Below, one piece after another: positions 35,539 to 48,647 of a stretch of 64,000 nt of DNA. The stretch is from Bradyrhizobium sp. Tv2a-2. GTDB taxonomy: Bacteria > Pseudomonadota > Alphaproteobacteria > Rhizobiales > Xanthobacteraceae. The translations under genes and the position numbers were made by a program. Every line of letters begins with the position of its first letter. The first letter of the stretch is position 1. Where the stretch lies: the NCBI RefSeq assembly GCF_000472425.1, contig NZ_AXAI01000009.1, positions 275,712-339,711 of the forward strand, written 5' to 3'. The notes beneath the pieces were generated by a model. It was not told where the DNA came from and did not search any database. It was given only the letters and a program-made list of their open reading frames with translations.

Positions 35539-38415
35539 CTATTCCGCCGCTTCCACGACGGGTGCGATGCGCCGCGAATGGCGCGCTTGCTCGTCATAGG
35601 ATTTCTGCCAGTCGCTTGGTCCGTTCGACGGGGAGATCTGCACCGCCGTCACCTTGTATTCGGGGCAGTTGGTAGCCCAATCCGAATAGTCGGTGGTGAT
35701 GACGTTGGCCTGCGTGTCCGGATGGTGGAAGGTGGTGTAGACGACACCCGGTGCGACGCGGTCGGTGATCAGCGCGCGCAACGTCGTTTCGCCGGCGCGG
35801 CTGGCAAGCCGGACCCAGTCGCCGTCACGCACGCCGCGCTGCTCGGCATCGTGCGGATGAATTTCCAGCCGATCCTCGCTGTGCCACACCACGTTTTCGG
35901 TGCGGCGGGTCTGTGCCCCCACGTTGTATTGGCTCAAGATGCGGCCTGTTGTGAGCAGGAGCGGGAAGCGCGGCCCGGTGCGCTCGTCGGTCGCGATATA
36001 TTCGGTCACGACGAACTTGCCCTTGCCGCGCACGAAACCGTCGATGTGCATGATCGGCGTACCTTCCGGCGCCTTCTCGTTGCAGGGCCATTGCACCGAG
36101 CCGAGCTCGTCGAGCTTGGCGAAGGAGACCCCGGCGAAGGTCGGCGTCAGCGCCGCGATCTCGTCCATGATCTCGGATGGGTGATTGTAGTGCATGTCAA
36201 AGCCCATCGCCTTGGCGAGGCCAATGGTGACTTCCCAGTCCGCGAGTCCATTGCGCGGCGTCATCACCTTGCGCACGCGCTGGATGCGCCGTTCCGCATT
36301 GGTGAAGGTGCCGTCCTTCTCGAGGAAGGTCGATCCCGGCAGGAATACATGGGCGTAGTTCGCGGTCTCGTTCAGGAAGAGATCGTGGACGATGACACAT
36401 TCCATCGCCGACAGCGCCGCCACGACGTGCTTGGTGTTGGGATCGGATTGCAGGATGTCCTCGCCCTGCACATAGAGGCCCATGAAGGTGCCCTCGATCG
36501 CCGCGTCGAACATGTTGGGAATGCGCAGGCCTGGCTCGGGATTGAGCTTGACGTTCCACACCGCCTCGAATTGCTCGCGCACGGCGTCGCCTGCGATATG
36601 GCGATAGCCCGGCAGTTCGTGCGGGAACGAGCCCATGTCGCAGGAGCCCTGAACGTTGTTCTGGCCGCGCAGCGGGTTCACGCCGACGCCGGAGCGGCCG
36701 ATATTTGCGGTCGCCATCGCAAGGTTGGCGATGGCGATGACCGTCGTCGAGCCCTGGCTGTGCTCGGTTACGCCGAGCCCGTAATAGATCGCGCCATTGC
36801 CGCCGGTGGCGTAAATGCGCGCGGCTTCGCGCAGGTCCGTCGGGTCGACGCCGGTCACACCAGCGGTGGCTTCGGGGCTGTTCTGCGGCAGCGAGACGAA
36901 CGCCGCCCAATCCTCGAACTCGCTCCAGTCGCAGCGCTCGCGCACGAAGGCTTCGTTGGCAAGGCCTTCGGTGACGACGACATGCGCGATCGCGGTGAGC
37001 ACGGCAACATTGGTGCCGGGCATCAAGGGCAGATGCAGCGCCTTCACATGCGCTGACTCCACCATTTCGGTGCGGCGCGGATCGATCACGATCAGCTTGG
37101 CGCCCTGGCGCAGCCGCTTCTTCAGCCGCGAGGCGAACACCGGATGCGCCGACGCCGGGTTGGCGCCGATGATCATGACAACGTCGGTATCCTCGACGGA
37201 ATCGAAATCCTGGGTGCCTGCCGATGTGCCGAACGTGGTGGCAAGACCATAGCCGGTCGGCGAATGGCAGACGCGGGCGCAGGTGTCGACATTGTTGTTG
37301 CCGAAGCCCGCGCGGATCAGCTTCTGCACCAGATAGGTTTCCTCGTTCGTGCACCGCGAGGAGGTGATGCCACCCACGGCATCGCGGCCGTATTTGGCCT
37401 GAATCGCCTTGAACTTCGCCGCGGCGAAACCGAACGCCTCGTCCCAGGAGACTTCGCGCCAGGGGTCGTTGATGGTCTCGCGGATCATCGGCTCGAGGAT
37501 GCGCTCCTTGTGGGTGGTGTAGCCCCAGGCGAAGCGGCCCTTGACGCAGGAATGGCCGCGATTGGCCTTGCCGTCCTTGTAGGGCACCATGCGCACGACT
37601 TCCTCGCCGCGCATCTCCGCCTTGAACGTGCAACCGACGCCGCAATAGGCGCAGGTGGTGACGGCCGAGTGCTCGGGCTGGCCGATCTCGATCACCGATT
37701 TTTCGGTCAGCGTCGCGGTCGGGCAAGCCTGTACGCAGGCGCCGCAGGAGACGCATTCCGAACCGATGAAGCTCTCGCTCATGCCGGGCGAGACGCGGCT
37801 GTCGAAACCTCGCCCCGAGATCGTCAGCGCGAACGTGCCTTGCACCTCTTCGCAGGCGCGGACGCAGCGCGAGCAGACGATGCACTTGGAGGGGTCATAG
37901 GTGAAATAGGGGTTGGTTTCGTCCTTCGGCATCCAGGCCGCGTTGGCTTCGCCGCACGCCTCGGCGAAGACATGGTTCTCGCCCTGATAGCCATAGCGCA
38001 CGTCGCGCAGGCCGACTGCGCCCGCCATGTCCTGCAGCTCGCAGTCACCGTTGGCAGCACAGGTGAGGCAGTCCAGCGGGTGGTCGGAGATGTAGAGCTC
38101 CATCACGCCCTTGCGCAGCTTCTTCAGCCGCTCGGTCTGGGTGCGGACCACAAGGCCCGGCATCACCGGCGTGGTGCAGGAGGCCGGCGTGCCCGCGCGT
38201 CCGTCAATTTCGACGAGACAGAGGCGGCAGGAGCCAAAAGCGTCGACCATATCGGTGGCACAGAGCTTTGGAATTTGCGTGCCGGCTTCCATCGCCGCGC
38301 GCATGATCGACGTGCCCTCGGGCACCGTGACGCTTTGACCGTCGATGGTCAGCGTCACCAGCTTGTCGGACTTCGACCGCGGCGTGCCGAAATCGGTTTC
38401 CTCAACGAGCGACAT
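35539..38415 (-). CDS. fdsA: NAD-dependent formate dehydrogenase alpha subunit FdsA
   Basis: The 958-residue catalytic subunit has an N-terminal [2Fe-2S] domain (Cys52, 63, 66, 80) and a His/Cys [4Fe-4S] site (HPLDCLTCAANGDC). Two ferredoxin-type clusters follow (CIVCSRCVRACEE, CVSCGACVQACP), then a CAYCGVGC cluster and the large molybdopterin domain. The molybdenum ligand is a cysteine, Cys383 in CARVCHSPTGYG, not selenocysteine. Formate is oxidised to CO2 and electrons pass to FdsB. The enzyme is cytoplasmic and oxygen-tolerant in its relatives. Confidence 0.97.
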   Translation of the reverse strand: MSLVEETDFGTPRSKSDKLVTLTIDGQSVTVPEGTSIMRAAMEAGTQIPKLCATDMVDAFGSCRLCLVEIDGRAGTPASCTTPVMPGLVVRTQTERLKKLRKGVMELYISDHPLDCLTCAANGDCELQDMAGAVGLRDVRYGYQGENHVFAEACGEANAAWMPKDETNPYFTYDPSKCIVCSRCVRACEEVQGTFALTISGRGFDSRVSPGMSESFIGSECVSCGACVQACPTATLTEKSVIEIGQPEHSAVTTCAYCGVGCTFKAEMRGEEVVRMVPYKDGKANRGHSCVKGRFAWGYTTHKERILEPMIRETINDPWREVSWDEAFGFAAAKFKAIQAKYGRDAVGGITSSRCTNEETYLVQKLIRAGFGNNNVDTCARVCHSPTGYGLATTFGTSAGTQDFDSVEDTDVVMIIGANPASAHPVFASRLKKRLRQGAKLIVIDPRRTEMVESAHVKALHLPLMPGTNVAVLTAIAHVVVTEGLANEAFVRERCDWSEFEDWAAFVSLPQNSPEATAGVTGVDPTDLREAARIYATGGNGAIYYGLGVTEHSQGSTTVIAIANLAMATANIGRSGVGVNPLRGQNNVQGSCDMGSFPHELPGYRHIAGDAVREQFEAVWNVKLNPEPGLRIPNMFDAAIEGTFMGLYVQGEDILQSDPNTKHVVAALSAMECVIVHDLFLNETANYAHVFLPGSTFLEKDGTFTNAERRIQRVRKVMTPRNGLADWEVTIGLAKAMGFDMHYNHPSEIMDEIAALTPTFAGVSFAKLDELGSVQWPCNEKAPEGTPIMHIDGFVRGKGKFVVTEYIATDERTGPRFPLLLTTGRILSQYNVGAQTRRTENVVWHSEDRLEIHPHDAEQRGVRDGDWVRLASRAGETTLRALITDRVAPGVVYTTFHHPDTQANVITTDYSDWATNCPEYKVTAVQISPSNGPSDWQKSYDEQARHSRRIAPVVEAAE

Positions 38416-38427
38416 GGCTTTCGTCCT

Positions 38428-39974
<1,547 letters not shown>

Positions 39975-39978
<4 letters not shown>

Positions 39979-40451
39979 CGTTGCAGCTCAGTAATCAGCG
40001 CATCGAGCCGGGCCGCGTCGAGCCGTGCGACCAGGCGGCCGTCCAGCATGGCCGAGGGCGCGATCGCACAGAGGCCGAGGCAGTAAACCGGCTCCAGCGT
40101 CACACGGCGGTCGGGTGTGGTGCTTCCGCAAGCAACCCCGAGCCGCTTTTCGGCGCGCGCGGCAAGCGCTTCGCTACCGGCGGCCTGGCAGGACTCGGCG
40201 CGGCACAGCTTCAGCACATGCTTGCCTGCGGGCTCCTTGCGGAAGTCATGGTAGAAGGTAAACACGCCGTAAACTTCGGCGCGCGAAAGATTGAGGGCCG
40301 TGGCCACCATGGGAATTGCCGGTTCCGGCACATAGCCGAAGGCCTCCTGGAGCGCGTGCAAAATGACGATTGTTGCGCCCTCGATGCTCGCGTGCTCCGC
40401 GATAATCTCGGCGCCGCGCGCTTTGTCCCATGGTTCGTATGGCGTTGTCAT
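39975..40451 (-). CDS. fdsG: Formate dehydrogenase gamma subunit FdsG (NuoE-like)
   Basis: The 158-residue protein is NuoE-like, with a [2Fe-2S] site formed by Cys83, Cys88, Cys124 and Cys128 (LCRAESCQ and VYCLGLC). LNLSRAEVYGVFTFYHDFR is a conserved segment. The start at 40451 was chosen because GAGGAAG lies just before it; a TTG six codons upstream is unlikely. It is the first gene of fdsGBACD, and the operon promoter must lie in the 244 bases shared with the divergent LysR gene. Confidence 0.95.
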
Positions 40452-40543
40452 GGCTTCCTCAATCAGCAAGTGATGGCTTTTTTCATGAGAGCCTGATTTC
40501 GCTTGAACATCAATAAAGCTGTCCCGTGGTGCGATTGCGTAAG

Positions 40544-40555
40544 CCGATTAATCGG
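40544..40555. promoter_or_regulatory. Palindrome, candidate FdsR operator
   Basis: A perfect 12-base palindrome, CCGATTAATCGG, lies between the divergent fdsG and LysR genes. It is followed at once by AAATTGAAATCG, and the pair could form a LysR-type recognition and activation site. A LysR-type regulator normally binds such a site in this position; no experimental support is visible. Confidence 0.5.
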
Positions 40556-40695
40556 AAATTGAAATCGTGTGATATGAAAAACTGATGAAGCGGATGCAGG
40601 CGGGTGCAGAGCGCTGCCGCGCATTTGGCGTGTTGCCCAAAAATCGGCCGTGTTATGGGTGTTGACGACGTCAACAGGCTGCAAAGGTTGTCTTC

Positions 40696-41592
40696 GTGAT
40701 CGACAAGCTCGAACTTCTGCTGGCATTGGCAAAGGAGCGGCATTTCGGGCGCGCGGCGGAAGCCTGCGGCGTGACCCAGCCCACGATGTCGACCAGCATC
40801 AAGCAGCTCGAGGAAGTGCTGGGCGTGATGCTGGTGCAGCGCGGCTCACGCTTCCAAGGGTTCACTCCGGAAGGCGAACGGGTGTTGGACTGGGCGCGGC
40901 GGATCGTCGGCGATACACGGGCGATGCGCCAGGAGATCAACGGGCTCAAGGACAAGCTGTCGGGCGAAATCCGGATCGCGGCGATCCCCACCGCGCTCGG
41001 CATGGTCGCCTCTCTGACCACGCCGTTCCGCGCCCGCCACCCCGACGTGCGCTTTCGCATCCAGTCCTGCACCTCGGCTGACGTGTTGGGCCTGCTCGAA
41101 AATCTCGAGGTCGATGCAGGGCTCACCTATATCGAGAATGAGCCGATCGGCAATGTCCGCACCATCCCGCTCTACAACGAGAGCTATCGTCTCTTGACCG
41201 CGCCCGACGCCATGTTCGGCGACCGCGAGCAGGTGACCTGGAAGGAGGTCGGCCAGGTGCCGCTCTGCCTTTTGACTCCCGACATGCAGAACCGCCGTAT
41301 CATCGACCGCGCGCTGCGCTCGGTCGGCGCCGAGGCGACGCCGAGCCTGACATCGAACTCGCTCTTGGTTTTGTTCACCCATGTGAAGACTGGCCGCTGG
41401 GCGAGCGTGATGCCGGCCAAGCTTGCGGAGACGCTGGGGCTGGAGGACGCCGTCCGTAGCATCCCGATCGTCGATCCAGCGGTCGATTACTCAATCGGCC
41501 TTGTGATCCCCAAGCGTGATCCGATGACGCCGCTGATCGCCGCGCTGGTCAACGTGGCGCGGGAAGTGGCACCGACGCTGCAGACGGCGTAG
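40696..41592 (+). CDS. fdsR: LysR-family regulator of the fds operon
   Basis: The 298-residue protein has the N-terminal LysR helix-turn-helix (FGRAAEACGVTQPTMSTSIKQLE) and a two-lobed inducer-binding domain (LSGEIRIAAIPTALGMVASL). It is transcribed divergently from fdsG, the classic arrangement for a LysR activator and its target. In Cupriavidus the regulator in this position is FdsR and responds to formate. The start is the GTG at 40696. The symbol is given by position and family only. Confidence 0.82.
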   Translation: MIDKLELLLALAKERHFGRAAEACGVTQPTMSTSIKQLEEVLGVMLVQRGSRFQGFTPEGERVLDWARRIVGDTRAMRQEINGLKDKLSGEIRIAAIPTALGMVASLTTPFRARHPDVRFRIQSCTSADVLGLLENLEVDAGLTYIENEPIGNVRTIPLYNESYRLLTAPDAMFGDREQVTWKEVGQVPLCLLTPDMQNRRIIDRALRSVGAEATPSLTSNSLLVLFTHVKTGRWASVMPAKLAETLGLEDAVRSIPIVDPAVDYSIGLVIPKRDPMTPLIAALVNVAREVAPTLQTA

Positions 41593-41607
41593 TCTCAAAC
41601 CCTGCGA

Positions 41608-42447
41608 CTATTCAGTCGAAATGAGTCCCGCAGTGGTTGAGACGATCCAACGATTGCCCCATCGCACGATCGTATCGATCCGGCCCACCCCCGGAACGGT
41701 ATCTCCTGTCTTCACGGTCCAGGCGTGATCGGGCCCCGCGAGAACGACCTTTTCTCCGTAGACCTCGCGAACGCTCCAACCGGCGATGGTCGTCGGCTTG
41801 GTCTCCGGCACCGGGGAAAGGGGGAGCGGCGGATCTGAATCGCCGGACGCCGACGGCGCTCTGGACGGTGAACTCTTCTGCATACCTTGTGTTGGTATGC
41901 TCTGTGGTTCGGCATGAACTGGAGCAGCGGCCGCAGAACGTGTGCTGGCCGCCGAAGCAGACAGCTTCGGCTTATTTGACTCAGCAGGCGCGGGGTTTGA
42001 GAGGACAGCCGCGTTTGCAATTCTATGGTTACGCCGGACGTCCTTTTCGACATCAAGCCTTCCTGGTGACAGGTCAACTTTCTGATCGAGCAGAATCGAG
42101 CTTGCGTCAGGATTTGAATTATAGATCGTCGCGCAGGCCCAGCCGAGGCCAAAGGCGACAACGAGTGCGCCTCCGATTGACAATGAACGGCGCGTAACCG
42201 ACGCCCGGATTTTGTCTAGATTCTCGCCAAGTCTTCCGATCGATCTGCTTACGATCCTTCTGGCATCATCGACGTGAGAATCGAGTGCCGGCCTGCCGCT
42301 CCATCCTGACGAGATTGAGTTGGCGGCATCGATTCGGTCGCCGGCCAAAATATGGATCTCAGACTGATCGGCTCCTGCTTGAGAGTGAACCGTCTGCTCA
42401 GCAAACCCTGTTGGTGTCGCACTTTGGAATTCCGGCTCCGCACGCAT
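41608..42447 (-). CDS. Hypothetical single-pass membrane protein with C-terminal SH3/PilP-like domain
   Basis: The 279-residue protein has a cytoplasmic N-terminal part of about 90 residues, one transmembrane helix (about 92-110, SIGGALVVAFGLGWACATIY) and a long Ser/Pro/Ala-rich periplasmic linker. A small beta domain follows at about 225-279 (AGWSVREVYGEKVVLAGPDHAW, VPGVGRIDTIVRWGNRW). That last domain resembles type II/IV secretion system PilP/GspC modules by its alternating pattern, but no secretion genes are nearby. I cannot name a function. Convergent with the LysR gene. Confidence 0.6.
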   Translation of the reverse strand: MRAEPEFQSATPTGFAEQTVHSQAGADQSEIHILAGDRIDAANSISSGWSGRPALDSHVDDARRIVSRSIGRLGENLDKIRASVTRRSLSIGGALVVAFGLGWACATIYNSNPDASSILLDQKVDLSPGRLDVEKDVRRNHRIANAAVLSNPAPAESNKPKLSASAASTRSAAAAPVHAEPQSIPTQGMQKSSPSRAPSASGDSDPPLPLSPVPETKPTTIAGWSVREVYGEKVVLAGPDHAWTVKTGDTVPGVGRIDTIVRWGNRWIVSTTAGLISTE

Positions 42448-42674
42448 GCTGGAAACCTCCTAAACGACGGGCAAATCATCGGACCCGGAGGTAAATGAAT
42501 TCTTACGGAGACGGCGGTTAACTGCTCGATGCAAAAAGTGGTGGTAGCTTCCGCCTTTGCGGCATCGAACGGGACACAATGCTAAACGTTCTGGCCATCG
42601 AGGCCTTCAATGATCTGCTGAAGAAGTGCGGTAAGCGCACTTGGACTGGGAGTCCGTTGTTGGACTAATGGAAT

Positions 42675-45569
42675 CTACCATGCGTAATGCACGCCGAAGT
42701 CGCCCTTGACGCCATCGCGGCGGAACTGACTTGAGGTGGCGAACTGGTAGCCGGCCTGGGCGTAGATGCTAAAGCCCTTGAGAAGCTTCGCGCTGAAGCC
42801 GCCGGCAAACTCGATCCGCGTGGCCTGGTCGATCAGGGGCACTGGATCAACGCCGAACATGGTCGTGGCGTTACCGCCCCAGTCCTCCCAGACATTGGCG
42901 AGCACATAAGGCTGCCACACCCGCCCGGCGGGGTCGGTGATTGTCCACTTGCCGCGCAGGCCGAGACGCGCGCTGACGCCGGACGTCGTGCCGAGCGCAA
43001 CCGGGCCCAGGCCGTCATTATCCTGGTCGAAGGCAACCCGTTGCCAGATGACCTGGGCCTCCGGCTCCAGCACGAAGCGTGGCCCAAGCCAGGGCAGCGG
43101 GATCGGATAGCCACTCTCCAGCGATGAGGTGAAGCCCGTGCCAACGGTCGGCAGATTGGCAAACTGTGTCGCCGCGTTGCCGCTGTAGAACGAGCCTTGC
43201 AGCACGGCGTCGATGTACCAGCCGGTAGGACCAATGTGGGTCCAGTACCCACCAATGGAATAGGCATTGAGGTTCACCGAACCGGTGTGCTGCAGCACAT
43301 AGGCGGTTGCCGCCGCGTTGGTGACCAGGCCGTTCACGCCCGCGTTGCCGTTGCCATAGGCAAAGTAGAGGCCGGCGGTGTCGCTGTGGCCCGGGATCAG
43401 GCCGCCGCGCCAGAGGTCGGCGCCGGCCTGGATGCCGGCCACCTGACCGTCGGCGCGCGGGTCGGCAAAGGCCTGGTAGTGGTTGTCGATTTGCTGGCCG
43501 AACAAGCGGCCCCAAACCACCTCCTGCCGGCAGTTATTGTACGGGACAGGCGGGGCCTTGGTGATGAGCGCGTCGTCGGGAGTGGCATTCAGGCACGCAG
43601 CATCCGCTGCCGCATCGCCGACGCGCTCATGGAAGGTGCCGAGCGTGGTCAATCCCATCTGCCGGGCGATCGGTTGCACCACGCCATAGGTCGCAAGCTC
43701 CGGCCCGATGATCGGGTGGGGGCCCGGCGGCAGCGGCTCCGGGGGAGGATCAGGCGGCAAAGGCGGCTCCGGCGGTAAAGGTGGCTCCGGCGGTATCGGC
43801 GGGCCCATGAAGGTTGAGCGCAGGAACCAATCCTGGGGATCGCTGCCGTTGATCCCACCGCGGAACAGGCGATAGTCGAAGGCGCCCGCGCGTAGCTCCG
43901 GGTTGGTAAGCGTGAAAGCGTTGAGTGCCGTGGTGGCGTTGTTGAGAGTCTGGACCACCAGGATGCCGTTGGCGACGGTCTGATCACCGGGGCCGGTTGT
44001 ATTTAGAATTCTGAGCCCCGTTGAGCCCGTCGCCGTGCCGCCGTTGATGATCAGCCTGTCGGACGGGGAACTGTCGTTGCCGAGATAGGTGTTGAGCTGA
44101 ATGGTGCCGCCTACGCCGATGTAGTTGTTCGCAGTCAGCGTCTTGTAGCTCGACAATTGCGTCTGGTCGCCGGTTGGCGGGGTGTAGACGATCTCGCTGC
44201 TGTTGTTGGTGACGTTGGTTGCGTTCGAATTGCCGGTCATCGTCCAGACGGTCTGTTGTGTGAGATTGACCGTGCTGGTGCTGCTGGCGTCAGTCGTGAT
44301 CACCCCTTGCAGAATCGATCCCTGCGCGTTGAACGTCGTGCTGCCCGACGAACTCGTCGCAAGCAGGGTATTGTTGTTCGCGGTCGCCGTCGTGTTGGCA
44401 AGGCTGATATTGGCCGTGGAGCCTTGCACCGAGAAGGACGCGTTGCTCGCGGTAATCGTGCCCGCAGAGTAGTTCAGCGTCGTCGCGCCGCCGCCATTGT
44501 TGAACAGAAAGCCGATGCCGCCATTCCCCGACGCGCTCACATTGGTGCCGGTCATCGTGACGGAGCCGCCGTTCTGCAGCAGGCCTCCCGCGCCGTTGAT
44601 GACGGACGCCGAGCCGCCGTTCATGACAACACTGCCATTCGTGTCCGCCCGCACCCCGAAGTCGCCGCCGCTGCCGCCCACCGCGAGGTTCGTATTGGTT
44701 GCCGTGATCGTGCTCCCGGCACCGGTGGCCCAGAAACCGGTGTCTCCTCCTCCCGAGGAAGACACCGAATTGTTGATCGTGCTGTTTGTAAGGCTGATGC
44801 TTGCGCCGTTCTGCGCTTTGAAGGAGTTTTCTCCGCCCGATCCACTTGTGATGTTCATCGTCAAGCCGTCGGCTGTGACCCGGCTCGCGGCCCCATCGGA
44901 CAAGATCACCGCGATACCGAACCCGCCGCTGGGGACGGTGATCGACGAATTGGGGGTGAACTCGATGACTCCACCGTTTGTTGCCTCCATCAGTGCCGTG
45001 CCAAAGCCGTTTGGCCACGCGACAGTGATGCCGTTTGCAATGATCGTTCCGCCATTGGCGAGCATCGCCTCCGCGCCGCCGCCGGTATTTCCCAGCGTGA
45101 TCCCGTTGGCGATGATCGTGCCGCCGCTGGCCGCGCTCAAGCCGATGCCGGCGGCGGTCACGTTGCCGTTTGCCGTGACCGTTGCATTGGTGGTGGCGCT
45201 GATCCCCGTTCCGCCGCCGTTGGCCGTCACGGTACCGTTTGTCGTGACATTGGCGGCATTCGATGCGTCCACCGCCGTTCCGAAACCGGTGCTGACATTG
45301 TTGTTGTCGATGCAGGTTCCCCCGCTCTGAAGGACACCGCCATTGGTCGGGTTCGCCGTGCATTGCTGTGCGCGGGCAGTCTGTGTGGGGTCGAGCAGGG
45401 CTGCACCAATCAGCAGGATCGCGAATCGACCTCCATGCAACGTGCGAACTGCAAGGTAATGCGGCGCGCGACATTCTTCCGCGTCGCGCAAGTTCAGTTG
45501 GATGCGAGCTTTCGGCGCGAAGAGGTGACTGAACGCAAGCGCCGAACGCGACACACCCCTGGGATTCAT
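42675..45569 (-). CDS. Type V autotransporter with glycine/asparagine-rich passenger
   Basis: The 964-residue protein starts at the ATG at 45569, which has GGGGGAG upstream. It has an extended signal region with a hydrophobic core (FAILLIGAALLDPTQTARAQQ). A long passenger rich in Thr, Asn, Gly and Ser follows (about 70-600), with imperfect repeats of the type GGTIIANGITLGN and VTANG that should form a beta-helix. A proline-rich linker comes next (PPEPPLPPEPPLPPDPP, about 620-645), then a C-terminal beta-barrel (about 700-964) ending in the aromatic HYAW. It is probably a surface-exposed adhesin or matrix protein; its target is unknown. Confidence 0.87.
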   Translation of the reverse strand: MNPRGVSRSALAFSHLFAPKARIQLNLRDAEECRAPHYLAVRTLHGGRFAILLIGAALLDPTQTARAQQCTANPTNGGVLQSGGTCIDNNNVSTGFGTAVDASNAANVTTNGTVTANGGGTGISATTNATVTANGNVTAAGIGLSAASGGTIIANGITLGNTGGGAEAMLANGGTIIANGITVAWPNGFGTALMEATNGGVIEFTPNSSITVPSGGFGIAVILSDGAASRVTADGLTMNITSGSGGENSFKAQNGASISLTNSTINNSVSSSGGGDTGFWATGAGSTITATNTNLAVGGSGGDFGVRADTNGSVVMNGGSASVINGAGGLLQNGGSVTMTGTNVSASGNGGIGFLFNNGGGATTLNYSAGTITASNASFSVQGSTANISLANTTATANNNTLLATSSSGSTTFNAQGSILQGVITTDASSTSTVNLTQQTVWTMTGNSNATNVTNNSSEIVYTPPTGDQTQLSSYKTLTANNYIGVGGTIQLNTYLGNDSSPSDRLIINGGTATGSTGLRILNTTGPGDQTVANGILVVQTLNNATTALNAFTLTNPELRAGAFDYRLFRGGINGSDPQDWFLRSTFMGPPIPPEPPLPPEPPLPPDPPPEPLPPGPHPIIGPELATYGVVQPIARQMGLTTLGTFHERVGDAAADAACLNATPDDALITKAPPVPYNNCRQEVVWGRLFGQQIDNHYQAFADPRADGQVAGIQAGADLWRGGLIPGHSDTAGLYFAYGNGNAGVNGLVTNAAATAYVLQHTGSVNLNAYSIGGYWTHIGPTGWYIDAVLQGSFYSGNAATQFANLPTVGTGFTSSLESGYPIPLPWLGPRFVLEPEAQVIWQRVAFDQDNDGLGPVALGTTSGVSARLGLRGKWTITDPAGRVWQPYVLANVWEDWGGNATTMFGVDPVPLIDQATRIEFAGGFSAKLLKGFSIYAQAGYQFATSSQFRRDGVKGDFGVHYAW

Positions 45570-46120
45570 CGCTCCCCCAACGTCCATTGCCGCGCCGGCA
45601 CCGAAGCGACAGACGATCGCTTCAGCCGGCTCAGATGCGCAAAGGTTCAAATTGCCTCTTCGCGGCAAACGGCTATAGCGCGGAAATCACGGCGCAAGCT
45701 AAGCTTGCAAATCAGAGCGTCACAATTGCAGCAAGAGCCGTCGCAAGTGTGGCGAGGACGAGCACAATCCCAACATTCGGACAGTTGTACCTTTCGGGCC
45801 ACGCAGTTGGCAGTGATGCTGACCTATCGCGGCGGTTCGCCCGCGCTGGAACAACAGCTGGGTGCGCTGAGCCTGTCTCGGCTGCGGTGCTCGCGGAATA
45901 TCGGAGGGGCATTCGCCAGTGACTCTCGCGATTGATGCGAGAATGCAGAATCGTGTCTGCCAGATCGTTACGCCCGGCCATGACCAAACAAGTGCGATAG
46001 GCATCTCACCCGGCTCAGGCCCGAACAGGTCTCAGCCATGTCTCCCGACTAAACACTTCGCGGGCGATGACAGCGGAGTTGCAACGATGCCGGTGCGCTC
46101 GTTGCAGGTTCCTGTCGGTC
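45570..46120. other. Intergenic region without a recognised gene
   Basis: This 551-base stretch lies between two minus-strand genes. Overlapping frames of 90-110 codons exist on both strands, but none has a good ribosome-binding site or a recognisable product, and the composition differs from real genes nearby. It must contain the autotransporter promoter at its left end. No repeat, terminator hairpin or RNA gene was identified. Confidence 0.4.
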
Positions 46121-48445
<2,325 letters not shown>

Positions 48446-48647
48446 GCCTTAAACCCCCGCCGAAGTTCTTCTGCACCGCTTCCGGAAGCACCCCATGACT
48501 TCCGAATCAATGCGATTTGAATCCAGTTTTCGCGGGCTGTCGAGAGTCAACGATTCCTTAAAGCGAATAATTCCTTGTCCAACAGAGAATCCCGAGCGTG
48601 AAATTACGGAAGATGTGAGTCCGAAACAGGAACGCGGCGCGAATGCG

